A model generated the notes under the pieces. It ran no database searches. It saw only the letters and a program-made list of their open reading frames with translations, and was not told the origin of the DNA. Shown one piece after another: positions 26,801-34,117 of a stretch of DNA of 43,953 nt; positions within the stretch are counted from its first letter, which is position 1; the number at the start of each line of letters is the position of its first letter. Origin of the DNA: Nostoc linckia FACHB-104 (GTDB taxonomy: Bacteria > Cyanobacteriota > Cyanobacteriia > Cyanobacteriales > Nostocaceae); NCBI RefSeq assembly GCF_014696615.1, contig NZ_JACJQJ010000070.1, positions 1-43,953 of the forward strand, given 5' to 3'. Made by a program: the position numbers and the translations under genes.

Positions 26801-29282
26801 TGCAGAAGAACTACACGCCAAAATTGCCGCCGTATTTAATAATTGCATCAGACATTGGCAAGATCCTCTACAAAAAACCCTAGAATCTTTACTCACAGGT
26901 TATCAAAGCGGATTGACAACGGGAGATTTAGAATGGGCTGTTTGGTGCATATTTGGCTATAGTTTCCATTCGTACTGCGCTGGTAAAGAACTGACAGGAT
27001 TAGAACCAGAATTAGCCACTTATGGAATAGCGATCGCAGAACTGAAACAAACCACAGCCCTGAATTATCAAAAAGCTTACCACCAAGCTGTTTTAAATTT
27101 ACTAGGTGGCAGTGAAATTCCTTATCGTTTGGTGGGTAATGTCTACAACGAAGATGTGATGTTACCGCAACACCAAGCAGTTAATGATCGCCCGGCTGTT
27201 TATCACGTACAAATTAACAAAGTAATTCTCTGCTACTTGTTTGGCGAATACGAACAAGCGATCGCACAAGCCACTCTTGCTGAACAATATTTAGATGGTG
27301 TACCGGGATTATTTGTCAGTGTTTTGCTGCCTTTTTATGATGCTTTAGCGCATTTGGCAATCTTAAAATCTGTGACTGAAGAATCATCTCATAGTTGGGA
27401 ACGCATTCAAAATCATCAAGCCAAACTTAAGCAATATGCCGATTTTGCCCCCAATAATCATTTGCACAAATTGCACCTAGTAGAAGCTGAATGCTGTCGC
27501 GTGTCGGGTGATTCTTACACAGCAATGGAACTCTATGATCGCGCCATCACGCAAGCAAAAGCAAACGGCTACCTACAAGAAGAAGCTTTAGCCAACGAAC
27601 TTGCGGCTAAATTCTATTTTGATTGGGGTAAAGAAAAAGTAGCTGCTGGTTATATGCAGTCAGCTTATTATTGCTATTCCCGTTGGGGTGCGAAAGCTAA
27701 AACCGATGATTTAGCAAATCGCTACCCCGATTTACTGCGTCCAATTTTACAGCCAGCCAACCAAAGCTGGAATCCTCTAGAAACTTTAGCAACTCTGGCT
27801 ACTTCCCGTGCCTCAGTTCATGCTTCTACAGGTACCCAGGCTGCTAGTACGAGTCTCAACATAGCTCTAGATTTTGCTGCTGTGCTCAAAGCATCTCAAA
27901 GTCTTTCGAGTACAATTCATTTTGACGAACTACTGCGCCAATTAACTCAAATTATTCTGCAAAACTCTGGTGGCGATCGCTGTGCTTTAATCCTACCCAA
28001 TAGTGATGGTAATTGGTATCTGCAAGCCATTACGACACCAGAAACTACAGAACTTTGCTCACAACCACTAGAGGGAAACTGTAATATACCAGTCAAGCTG
28101 ATTCAGTATGTCAAAAATACTCAAGAAGTTGTGGTAATTGAGCAGCTGAAAACAGATTTAACTGTCATTGATGAATATTTAACTCAAAAGCAACCTAAAA
28201 GTATCTTGTGCTTGCCAATTCTCCATCAAGGAAATTTGATTGGGATTTTATATTTGCAGAATCGTTTTACTAGTGGTGTATTTACGAGCGATCGCATCCT
28301 GATTTTAGATTTTCTTTGCACTCAAGCTGCTATTTCCTTAGAAAATGCTCGACTGTATCAACAAATCGCCAACTATTCGCAAAACCTAGAAGCAGAAGTA
28401 GAGCAAAAAACGCTGGCACTCAACCAAAAAGCCCAAGATTTAGAAGATACATTACAACATCTACAAAAAACCCATGCTCAATTGATTCATTCTGAAAAAA
28501 TGTCATCCTTGGGGCAATTAGTAGCAGGAATCGCTCACGAAATTAACAATCCTATCAGTTTTATTATGGGCAATATAGAGCATTTAGAAAATTATATTAC
28601 CGACTTGATGAGTTTAATGAAACTTTATCAGGAAGAATATGCTCAACCTTCTGCCAAAATTAAAGCTAAACGCGATGAAATAGATATCGATTTTATTTAT
28701 AAGGATGTAATTAATATCCTGCAATCAATGGAAGCTGGCAGCGATCGCATCAGTCAGATTGTCTTAAGTTTACGTAACTTTTCTCGCTTAGATGAATCAC
28801 CAATTAAAGCCGTGGATTTACATAGTGGCATAGAAAGTACACTATTAATTTTGCAAAATCGCTTGCAAGCTTATAAACACCAACCTGAAATACAACTCAT
28901 TAAAGAATATGGTAATCTTCCTGCTGTCACTTGCTATCCCGGACAGTTGAATCAAGTATTTTTGCATATCCTCAACAATGCCATTGATGCGATTCGCGAA
29001 GCTGGAAACAATATCACACAGCCACAAATTCGGATTCGTACAGAAGTAGTTGAAAATGAGCAGATAAAAATTGCGATCGCCAATACCAGCAGTTTTATTC
29101 CCTTGCATATCCAACAACGGATATTTGAACCATTTTTCACTACTAAACCTATAGGTAGGGGTACAGGTTTAGGATTATTTGTCAGCTATTCTATTATTAA
29201 AAAACATGGTGGTAATATCACCGTCAATTCTCTACCTAAACAAGAAACAGAATTTGTAATTTCCATTCCGATAGCACCTTAG
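23838..29282 (+). CDS. giant Ser/Thr kinase-AAA-GAF-histidine kinase hybrid
   Basis: A 1814-aa soluble signalling protein of the cyanobacterial HstK class. Residues 10-275: Ser/Thr kinase with HKDIKPANIL as catalytic loop and DFS in place of DFG (usual in this class), then GRMNRGIDYRSDYYALGVTFYELL. Residues 300-570: predicted AAA/NACHT-like ATPase with Walker A GFSGIGKT (about 333) and FLDDLQWAD. Residues 700-1290: helical TPR-like region. Residues 1365-1510: GAF. Residues 1515-1560: coiled coil. Residues 1545-1640: HisKA with phospho-acceptor in AHEINNPISF (about 1566). Residues 1670-1812: HATPase (NNAIDAI, GRGTGLGLF). The signal and response regulator are unknown. Start ATG at 23838. Confidence 0.92.
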   Translation: MTNENFTPIIPGYQIVSQLYAGSRTKVYQAIRESDSLAVIMKMLAAEYPSFYELLQFRNQYTISKHLNIPGIIQPLSLATYSNGYILVMPYTGDISLQEYIKNTNLSLLEFLTIAIQLTSILQELHHNRVIHKDIKPANILIHPQTKQVQLIDFSIASLLPKESPEIKNPNVLEGTLAYIAPEQTGRMNRGIDYRSDYYALGVTFYELLSGELPFNCDDAMELVHCHLAKIPQELGNSKEIPKVISDIVMKLLAKNAEDRYQSALGLKHDLETCLYQLKNYGVIRDFEIGQRDVCDRFLIPEKLYGREAEVSTLLQAFERIANGNSEMMLVAGFSGIGKTAVVNEVHKPITRQQGYFIKGKFDQFNRNIPFSAFVQVFRDLMGQLLAESDTQLQIWKNKIIGALGDNAQVIIEVIPELERIIGVQPPAPELSGTSAQNRFNLLLEKFIQVFTTAEHPLVIFLDDLQWADSASLKLIELLMGESSTGHLLLIGAYRDNEVFAAHPLMLTLDAIAKAQAKVNTITLKPLSQPSLNQLVADTLHCAAILAQPLTELIYQKTQGNPFFATQFLKGLHQDGLITFDSQTRYWQCDITQVSAAALTDDVVQFMAQQLQKLPVETQEVLKLAACIGNQFDLGTLAIVCEQSETTAATALWKALQLGLILPQSEVYKFYLSGDRADVDTTNNENATYRFLHDRVQQAAYSLIPTDQKQTTHLTIGQLLLKHTSSTEIAEKIFDIVNQFKLGIDLITDGQEQIKLAELALIAGRRAKHATAYAAAVDYYSIARTLLANHNWQEFYELMLAVYTEAVEAAYLNTDFEQMEQLAEIVLKYITNILDSIPIYETKILACVAKNHLRLGLDIALVVLHDLGIDIPAYPTPEDIGKSLGETHQILAGKDPLELIDLPLMTDARAKAAIRILSSMFGSAYNGCPEMLPLIIGQQVNLSIAYGNTNLSAFAYASYGLILCAFVGAVETSYQFGQLALNLMEKFSAEELHAKIAAVFNNCIRHWQDPLQKTLESLLTGYQSGLTTGDLEWAVWCIFGYSFHSYCAGKELTGLEPELATYGIAIAELKQTTALNYQKAYHQAVLNLLGGSEIPYRLVGNVYNEDVMLPQHQAVNDRPAVYHVQINKVILCYLFGEYEQAIAQATLAEQYLDGVPGLFVSVLLPFYDALAHLAILKSVTEESSHSWERIQNHQAKLKQYADFAPNNHLHKLHLVEAECCRVSGDSYTAMELYDRAITQAKANGYLQEEALANELAAKFYFDWGKEKVAAGYMQSAYYCYSRWGAKAKTDDLANRYPDLLRPILQPANQSWNPLETLATLATSRASVHASTGTQAASTSLNIALDFAAVLKASQSLSSTIHFDELLRQLTQIILQNSGGDRCALILPNSDGNWYLQAITTPETTELCSQPLEGNCNIPVKLIQYVKNTQEVVVIEQLKTDLTVIDEYLTQKQPKSILCLPILHQGNLIGILYLQNRFTSGVFTSDRILILDFLCTQAAISLENARLYQQIANYSQNLEAEVEQKTLALNQKAQDLEDTLQHLQKTHAQLIHSEKMSSLGQLVAGIAHEINNPISFIMGNIEHLENYITDLMSLMKLYQEEYAQPSAKIKAKRDEIDIDFIYKDVINILQSMEAGSDRISQIVLSLRNFSRLDESPIKAVDLHSGIESTLLILQNRLQAYKHQPEIQLIKEYGNLPAVTCYPGQLNQVFLHILNNAIDAIREAGNNITQPQIRIRTEVVENEQIKIAIANTSSFIPLHIQQRIFEPFFTTKPIGRGTGLGLFVSYSIIKKHGGNITVNSLPKQETEFVISIPIAP

Positions 29283-29337
29283 TGCATCGAATTAAGATTA
29301 ATAGAATCATCTGTTTTACCTTTAATAATTCACGTAG

Positions 29338-29364
29338 GATGCGTTAGCGATAGCGTAACGCATC
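29338..29364. repeat. GATGCGTTA hairpin, copy 3
   Basis: GATGCGTTA/TAACGCATC, a 9-bp stem, 56 bp after the stop of the giant kinase. Confidence 0.8.
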
Positions 29365-29469
29365 AGATTTCTTGATAAACAACCTCTTATTCTCACTGTA
29401 GGCTGAAGACAAAATTACATTCATCCTTAAAACTGAAGACAAGTGAGTAATTGAGATGAGGTAACTCAA

Positions 29470-29913
29470 ATGTACAAAAATAAAGAACTTTGGCGCGTCA
29501 TCCTAGCATTAGCAATCATTATCGTAGGAGTGACACACTTTTTAGTGCCACAACCATACGTTAAAATTATGCCTCCGCAACTGCCATATCCTTTAGAATT
29601 AGTTTATCTCAGCGGCTTTTATGAAATTTTAGGTGGGATAGGTTTATTGGTTCCGCCTGTGAGTCAAGCAGCAGCTTGGGGATTAATTTTATTATTTATT
29701 GCGGTTTTCCCTGCGAATATCAATATGGCGATTAATCATATTAAAATTGAAACCATACCATATTCAGATTCGCCTTGGTTACAAGCAATCCGGCTTCCCT
29801 TCCAAGCAGTTTTCATTGCTTGGGCTTGGTGGTATACCAAACCTTCAGATAAAGCAAAACAAGCCTCAATAATTCCCAAATCACTGATTCCCAAAGAAAT
29901 TGAATGGGAATAA
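29470..29913 (+). CDS. DoxX-like membrane protein
   Basis: A 147-aa integral membrane protein with four predicted helices: WRVILALAIIIVGVTHFLV (9-27), the LVYLSGFYEILGGIGLLV stretch (about 45-62), AAAWGLILLFIAVFPANINM (about 68-87) and a last helix around residues 108-125 (FQAVFIAWAWWY). The order and the GFYEILGGIGLL motif fit the DoxX family, whose members are often linked to redox or detoxification but lack an agreed activity. The ATG at 29470 has GAGG 9 nt upstream. The lyase-family gene begins 30 bp downstream on the same strand, so a two-gene operon is likely. Confidence 0.8.
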   Translation: MYKNKELWRVILALAIIIVGVTHFLVPQPYVKIMPPQLPYPLELVYLSGFYEILGGIGLLVPPVSQAAAWGLILLFIAVFPANINMAINHIKIETIPYSDSPWLQAIRLPFQAVFIAWAWWYTKPSDKAKQASIIPKSLIPKEIEWE

Positions 29914-29943
29914 TTTAAATTTTAAATCTTGATAGGTTTTTAT

Positions 29944-30438
29944 ATGACTACATCACAGACAGTCCAACAATTACAAGCTCAATTGGTAACACCAGAAAAT
30001 TTTCGGCGTTATGGACAGGTGATTTTTGCAAGTGCAGATGGTAAAGCTTTTGATACAGAAGATGCACAATTAAATCTGCAAAATGGCACGCCACGCTTTT
30101 ATATTATGCGCTTGCATCGTAAAGGGCGCAGGTTTCATAAAATTACCCGTCATGTGCAATGTACTCAATGTTTAGGTTCCTTGGAAGGTAAGGATTGGTT
30201 AATTGCGGTTTGTCCTCCTCATAATGATGTCCATGAACCAGCTTTAGAGGAAATAGCAGCCTTTCGCATTCCAGGGAATTGTTTTATTAAATTAGAGGTA
30301 GGAACTTGGCACGCGGGGCCATATTTTGACCATGAATTTGTAGATTTTTATAATTTAGAATTGAGCGATACCAATGTGGTAGACCATTTTACTCATGATT
30401 TTCTCCAGAGTCATCAATTAAAGTTTGAAATGGCATGA
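29944..30438 (+). CDS. ureidoglycolate lyase family protein
   Basis: A 164-aa cupin-fold protein. In AllA-type members ureidoglycolate is split to glyoxylate and urea, the end of purine (allantoin) breakdown. The family signatures are KITRHVQCTQCLGSLEGKDWLIAVCPP (about 60-86), FRIPGNCFIKLEVGTWHAGPYF with its conserved His, and VDFYNLELSDTNVVDHF. No other allantoin gene is in the window, and the family includes cyanobacterial members of untested function. The TTG at 29929 is an alternative start; ATG at 29944 is chosen. It is probably in an operon with the DoxX-like gene. Confidence 0.82.
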   Translation: MTTSQTVQQLQAQLVTPENFRRYGQVIFASADGKAFDTEDAQLNLQNGTPRFYIMRLHRKGRRFHKITRHVQCTQCLGSLEGKDWLIAVCPPHNDVHEPALEEIAAFRIPGNCFIKLEVGTWHAGPYFDHEFVDFYNLELSDTNVVDHFTHDFLQSHQLKFEMA

Positions 30439-30582
30439 AATGACTAAGTAAATAAGCATAAAAAGTGAGAAATTACAGTAAATTGTAAATAAATGAGTTA
30501 CAGATTGTTGTCATTGCACAACAATATTGTGTCTCTAATTGTATACTTCATTTACTTGCCAATGCCGTAATTATTGCTAACT

Positions 30583-31194
30583 ATGACTAGTGACTTTATA
30601 AGTAACAAAAAGCAAATTTTTGATATTTGGGCACCAAGCTACGACTGGCTTTTACCGTCTGTGTTCTATCAAACTATTCACAAACGGTTACTAGAATTTG
30701 TCGATTTACCACCTCACCCAAATGTATTAGATTTAGGCTGTGGTACTGGAAGGTTATTAGAACGCCTGGCTGCGAAATTTCCCGATTTGCGAGGGACTGG
30801 ATTAGATTTATCGAGTGAGATGTTGCGGGTAGCCAGACGCAACAATAGTCACCGTCCCAGGTTGATTTATGTTGAAGGTAAAGCTGAGTCTCTTCCCTTT
30901 GCTGAAGGACAATTTAATGCAGTTTTCAACACCATCAGTTTTTTGCATTATTTAGAACCGCAACAGATTTTCAGCGAAGTGGCGCGAGTGCTTTCACCAG
31001 GTGGACGCTTTTATTTAGTTGATACTACATTGAAAAGTAAACCTGAAGTGCAAGTAACACTGGGTTCTCTGGGGAAAGTGAGATTTTATAGTCCTCAGCA
31101 ACGGGAAGTTATGGGGGCTGCTGTTGGGTTAGATTGTGTTGCTCACTATTATTTATTAGGGCCTGTTTTATTGACGGTTTTTGCTAAGAAATAA
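30583..31194 (+). CDS. class I SAM-dependent methyltransferase
   Basis: A 203-aa soluble methyltransferase of the UbiE/Methyltransf_11 type. Motif I VLDLGCGTGRLLERLA (about 48-63) binds S-adenosylmethionine. GTGLDLSSEMLRVARR carries the acidic residue of motif II, and ARVLSPGGRFYLVD is motif III. No substrate can be given; quinone or small-molecule methylation is typical of close relatives. A TTG at 30574 gives three extra residues, but the ATG at 30583 is preferred. It is a single gene, ending against the GATGCGTTA hairpin and facing the GNAT gene. Confidence 0.85.
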   Translation: MTSDFISNKKQIFDIWAPSYDWLLPSVFYQTIHKRLLEFVDLPPHPNVLDLGCGTGRLLERLAAKFPDLRGTGLDLSSEMLRVARRNNSHRPRLIYVEGKAESLPFAEGQFNAVFNTISFLHYLEPQQIFSEVARVLSPGGRFYLVDTTLKSKPEVQVTLGSLGKVRFYSPQQREVMGAAVGLDCVAHYYLLGPVLLTVFAKK

Positions 31195-31207
31195 TAGCTT
31201 TGACGCT

Positions 31208-31233
31208 GATGCGTTACGCTAGCGCTAACGCAT
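31208..31233. repeat. GATGCGTTA hairpin, copy 4
   Basis: GATGCGTTA-cgctagcgc-TAACGCATC, between the converging methyltransferase and GNAT genes. Confidence 0.8.
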
Positions 31234-31256
31234 CCTACGAATGATGTAATTACCAA

Positions 31257-31721
31257 TTACCGATTCTGATATTGCATAAACACTACAGGAAGCCGAATTA
31301 GCTTTTTTCCTAATTCCGACAAGCCGAATTTAGATTTAAGCGATCGCGGTAATTCTTCAAAGGCGATCGCAACAAAACCAAAACGACTGTAAAATTCTGC
31401 TAGACCCTGTCCTAGACATTCTAAATATAACGGTTGCGTGGCTGTAGCAATGAGATGCTGTGTCAGTAAACTTCCTAAACCACGATTACGCCAAGCTGGT
31501 GCAACCACCAAACTACCCAGTTCTTGAGTATCATCAAAGTTGCGTAGCTGTCCACAAGCTGCTAATTTTCCATTACACTCAATCACCCAAAATTGTTGCC
31601 AGCGTAATTGAGTTGGATCGAGTTTAGCAGATAACACCAAAAACCGAATCGGCCAGTTATCTTGAGATGTTGCTTGGCGGAGAAAACAGCCAGATGGTAA
31701 TTCTAAATGGCGCTGGTTCAT
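31257..31721 (-). CDS. GNAT family N-acetyltransferase
   Basis: A 154-aa single-domain acetyltransferase. The acetyl-CoA motif A is clear: LGSLVVAPAWRNRGLGSLLTQHLIA, with R-x-x-G-x-G as RNRGLG (about 85-90). GLAEFYSRFGF is the usual motif B region near the end. The substrate is not predictable. The start ATG at 31721 gives MNQRHLELPSGCFLRQAT, the standard N-terminal beta strand. It has no operon partners. Confidence 0.85.
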   Translation of the reverse strand: MNQRHLELPSGCFLRQATSQDNWPIRFLVLSAKLDPTQLRWQQFWVIECNGKLAACGQLRNFDDTQELGSLVVAPAWRNRGLGSLLTQHLIATATQPLYLECLGQGLAEFYSRFGFVAIAFEELPRSLKSKFGLSELGKKLIRLPVVFMQYQNR

Positions 31722-31998
31722 TAATTATTTTTAATCGGAATTTACTAGTAAATATAGGAATCATATTTTATTTTGCGAATCCAGGTACACATCTATTATT
31801 TTCTTATTTTGTCCCTCCCTATAATTTCACGATTGCAGCCCTTAGCAATGACAAATGACTAAGGACTAAGGAGAAATGACAGCTTAAACATTACTTCCGA
31901 TAGAGGGATGAAAGAGCCTTAACCTTATTCTAGATAGATTAATTTCCCATACAGATATTCGTAAAATAAGGCATAAATTAAATGACAGGAGTTTGATT

Positions 31999-32199
31999 AT
32001 GTCTGAAGAACAAAAGCCAAAATCTAAGAATGAAGGTACTACACCTACAGCTTCTGGTGGTTATCAAACCCCCCTTGAGGATAGTATCCGCAAAACTGGT
32101 GATGCAGAAAAAAGCGATGCTAGAGAAACTGCTAAACCAGAAGCACCTGGTGAAGATAATGTAGCAGGTAGCCCCAATCAAGGTACTGAATCTCGCTAA
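31999..32199 (+). CDS. 66-aa hydrophilic disordered protein
   Basis: A small protein with no hydrophobic segment, rich in Glu, Lys, Ser, Gly and Pro and without Cys or Trp (SEEQKPKSKNEG... EDNVAGSPNQGTESR). It is predicted to be disordered over its whole length and recalls hydrophilin-like stress proteins, but no family was recognised. Evidence that it is a gene: AGGAG at 31987-31991 is 7 nt before the ATG, and an intrinsic terminator follows 22 bp after the stop. The TTG at 31993 is too near the ribosome site to be the start. Confidence 0.75.
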   Translation: MSEEQKPKSKNEGTTPTASGGYQTPLEDSIRKTGDAEKSDARETAKPEAPGEDNVAGSPNQGTESR

Positions 32200-32221
32200 T
32201 TAAATCCTACTCGGTAAAATT

Positions 32222-32248
32222 GACCCCTGACCAGGGTCTTTTTCTTTT
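32222..32248 (+). terminator. intrinsic terminator
   Basis: GACCC (32222-32226) and GGGTC (32234-32238) followed by TTTTTCTTTT. It ends the transcript of the 66-aa gene. Confidence 0.7.
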
Positions 32249-32330
32249 GACACTAATTAAGCAAATTATGAGTGGAGAGTTGTACTGTCATAAACAATTT
32301 CCACTCATTTTTATTGGTTATATAACAATA

Positions 32331-32477
32331 TATAAGAATCCGCTTTGATTGCTGAAAAAATTTCAGTGTACTGTGCTTACGCGTAAGCCGTAACGCACGA
32401 TAAGCATCCGCAAAGGTGCTTTACGCTGAGGCTAACCCACCCTACCTATATTTCAAAAATTAAATATCAATACTATA
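32331..32477. mobile_element. MITE-like element, copy B
   Basis: The left end (TATAAGAATCCGCTTTGATT, then GCTGAAAAAAT) matches the left end of copy A at 16145 almost base for base. The right end is a weaker inverted copy ending in CTATA. The interior carries a decayed, longer GATGCGTTA/TAACGC region. No ORF. Confidence 0.55.
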
Positions 32478-32561
32478 GTAGTTCTAAATCATATTTAAAT
32501 TGCAATCATTAGGGCAAACTTTAATTCTTTCTTGTCCCTGAAATTAGAAATTCTGATTAAC

Positions 32562-34058
32562 ATGAACTATTTACGGCTGCAAAATATTTCTAAACGCTTT
32601 GGGTCTTTTTTGGCTAACGATAATATTAGCCTGAGTGTGGCATCGGGGACAATTCATGCAATTTTAGGTGAAAACGGTGCTGGCAAGAGTACTTTAATGA
32701 ATATTATTAGTGGACTCTATCAACCTGATGCTGGTCAAATTTATTTACAAGAAAACCCTATAAAAATTACTTCACCGAATGCAGCAATTAAATTGGGAAT
32801 TGGCATGATTCATCAACATTTCATGCTTGTACCCCAGTTGACAGTTACAGAAAATATTATTTTAGGAATTGAGAAAAGCTGGCGGTTAAATTTGCGGCAA
32901 AAACAGCAAGAAATCGCCGCATTATCTCAAGCTTACGGCTTAGAAATTGACCCCACTGCTAAAATAGAAAATTTACCTGTTGGGGCACAACAAAGGGTAG
33001 AAATTCTCAAGGTTCTCTACCGCAAAGCCAAGTTATTGATTCTCGATGAACCTACAGCAGTATTAACACCAAAAGAAGTAGAATCATTAATTGCCATTTT
33101 GCGTCAACTCGCAGCTGCAGGTAACACAATTATCTTTATCAGCCACAAGTTAGAAGAAGTTATGCATCTCTGCGATACGGTCACAGTTTTGCGACAGGGA
33201 AAGGTTGTAGCCACCACCACAACGAAAGCAGCTACACCCCAACAATTAGCAGCTTTAATGGTAGGACGCGAGGTAGCTTTACAGTTAAATAAAAGCCCGA
33301 AATCAACAGGGGAAACTGTGCTGTCGGTGCAAAATTTACAGGTTACTGATGATAGAGGTATTTCTACTGTCCGCAATGTATCTTTTAAACTGCGGGCTGG
33401 GGAAATTTTAGGTGTGGCGGGTGTCGATGGAAATGGACAGCGAGAATTAGCAGATGCGATCGCAGGTTTACGAACGATTGGGCAAGGTAAAATCGAGTTT
33501 AGCCAAAATCCTTGCGTAGTAGGCTACATCCCAGAGGATAGGCAAACAATTGGCTTGGTGATGCAATTTAGTATTGCCCAAAACTTAATTTTGAAAGCTT
33601 TTAAACAATTACCATTTTGTCGCCATTTTTTGTTACAACAAGAAGCGATCGCCAATCATGCCCAAGCTGCAATCCAAGAATTTGATATTCGCGCCACAGG
33701 GAAAGATATCAAGGTAAGCCAGCTTTCCGGCGGAAATCAGCAAAAGGTGGTGCTAGCGCGAGAAATAGCCCGCCAACCAACTTTAATTGTCGCCATGCAA
33801 CCCACGAGAGGCTTAGATGTCGGTGCAACCGCAGCCGTCCATACAAGATTATTAGCAGAACGCGATCGCGGTGCCGCAATTATGTATATTTCTACTGAGT
33901 TAGAAGAAGTCATGGCAATGAGCGATCGCCTTGCTGTAATCTACAGAGGTGAATTTATCGCCATTTTAGATGCACAAACGGCGACAGTAGCAGAGATTGG
34001 TTTGTTGATGGGAGGGGGGAGGGGGACAAGGGGACAAGGGGACAAGGGGACAAGGTGA
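32562..34058 (+). CDS. double ABC ATPase of BMP-type importer
   Basis: A 498-aa protein with two ABC domains in tandem, as in RbsA/YufO-type importers. Domain 1 has Walker A GENGAGKST (about 36-44), signature VGAQQ and LILDEPTAVL. Domain 2 has a degenerate Walker A (GVDGNGQRE), normal for this class, and signature LSGGNQQKV. The relatives import nucleosides with a BMP lipoprotein, and such a lipoprotein lies at 22422-23483. The two expected permease genes are not in this window. The last residues (GGRGTRGQGDKGTR) are translated from an 8-bp repeat, so the C terminus is a repeat read-through. ATG at 32562 is preferred over 32532. Confidence 0.9.
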   Translation: MNYLRLQNISKRFGSFLANDNISLSVASGTIHAILGENGAGKSTLMNIISGLYQPDAGQIYLQENPIKITSPNAAIKLGIGMIHQHFMLVPQLTVTENIILGIEKSWRLNLRQKQQEIAALSQAYGLEIDPTAKIENLPVGAQQRVEILKVLYRKAKLLILDEPTAVLTPKEVESLIAILRQLAAAGNTIIFISHKLEEVMHLCDTVTVLRQGKVVATTTTKAATPQQLAALMVGREVALQLNKSPKSTGETVLSVQNLQVTDDRGISTVRNVSFKLRAGEILGVAGVDGNGQRELADAIAGLRTIGQGKIEFSQNPCVVGYIPEDRQTIGLVMQFSIAQNLILKAFKQLPFCRHFLLQQEAIANHAQAAIQEFDIRATGKDIKVSQLSGGNQQKVVLAREIARQPTLIVAMQPTRGLDVGATAAVHTRLLAERDRGAAIMYISTELEEVMAMSDRLAVIYRGEFIAILDAQTATVAEIGLLMGGGRGTRGQGDKGTR

Positions 34059-34115
34059 AAAATTCTTATTACCAATTACCAATTACCAATTACCAATTAC
34101 CCATACCCTATGCCC
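34024..34115. repeat. GGACAAGG and ATTACCA arrays
   Basis: Four exact 8-bp GGACAAGG units (34024-34055), coding for the end of the ATPase, then five ATTACCA-type heptamers (34068-34102) and TGCCCAA-like residue. It lies between two convergent genes. 34048-34087 recurs at 37271-37310 with one mismatch. Confidence 0.85.
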
Positions 34116-34117
34116 AA

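Larger units (their letters stand above)
32200..32561. other. intergenic region with MITE-like copy
   Basis: A 362-bp gap. It has the terminator above, then a 147-bp MITE-like element (32331-32477), then 84 bp of AT-rich leader for the BMP ATPase. No ORF is supported. Confidence 0.55.
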
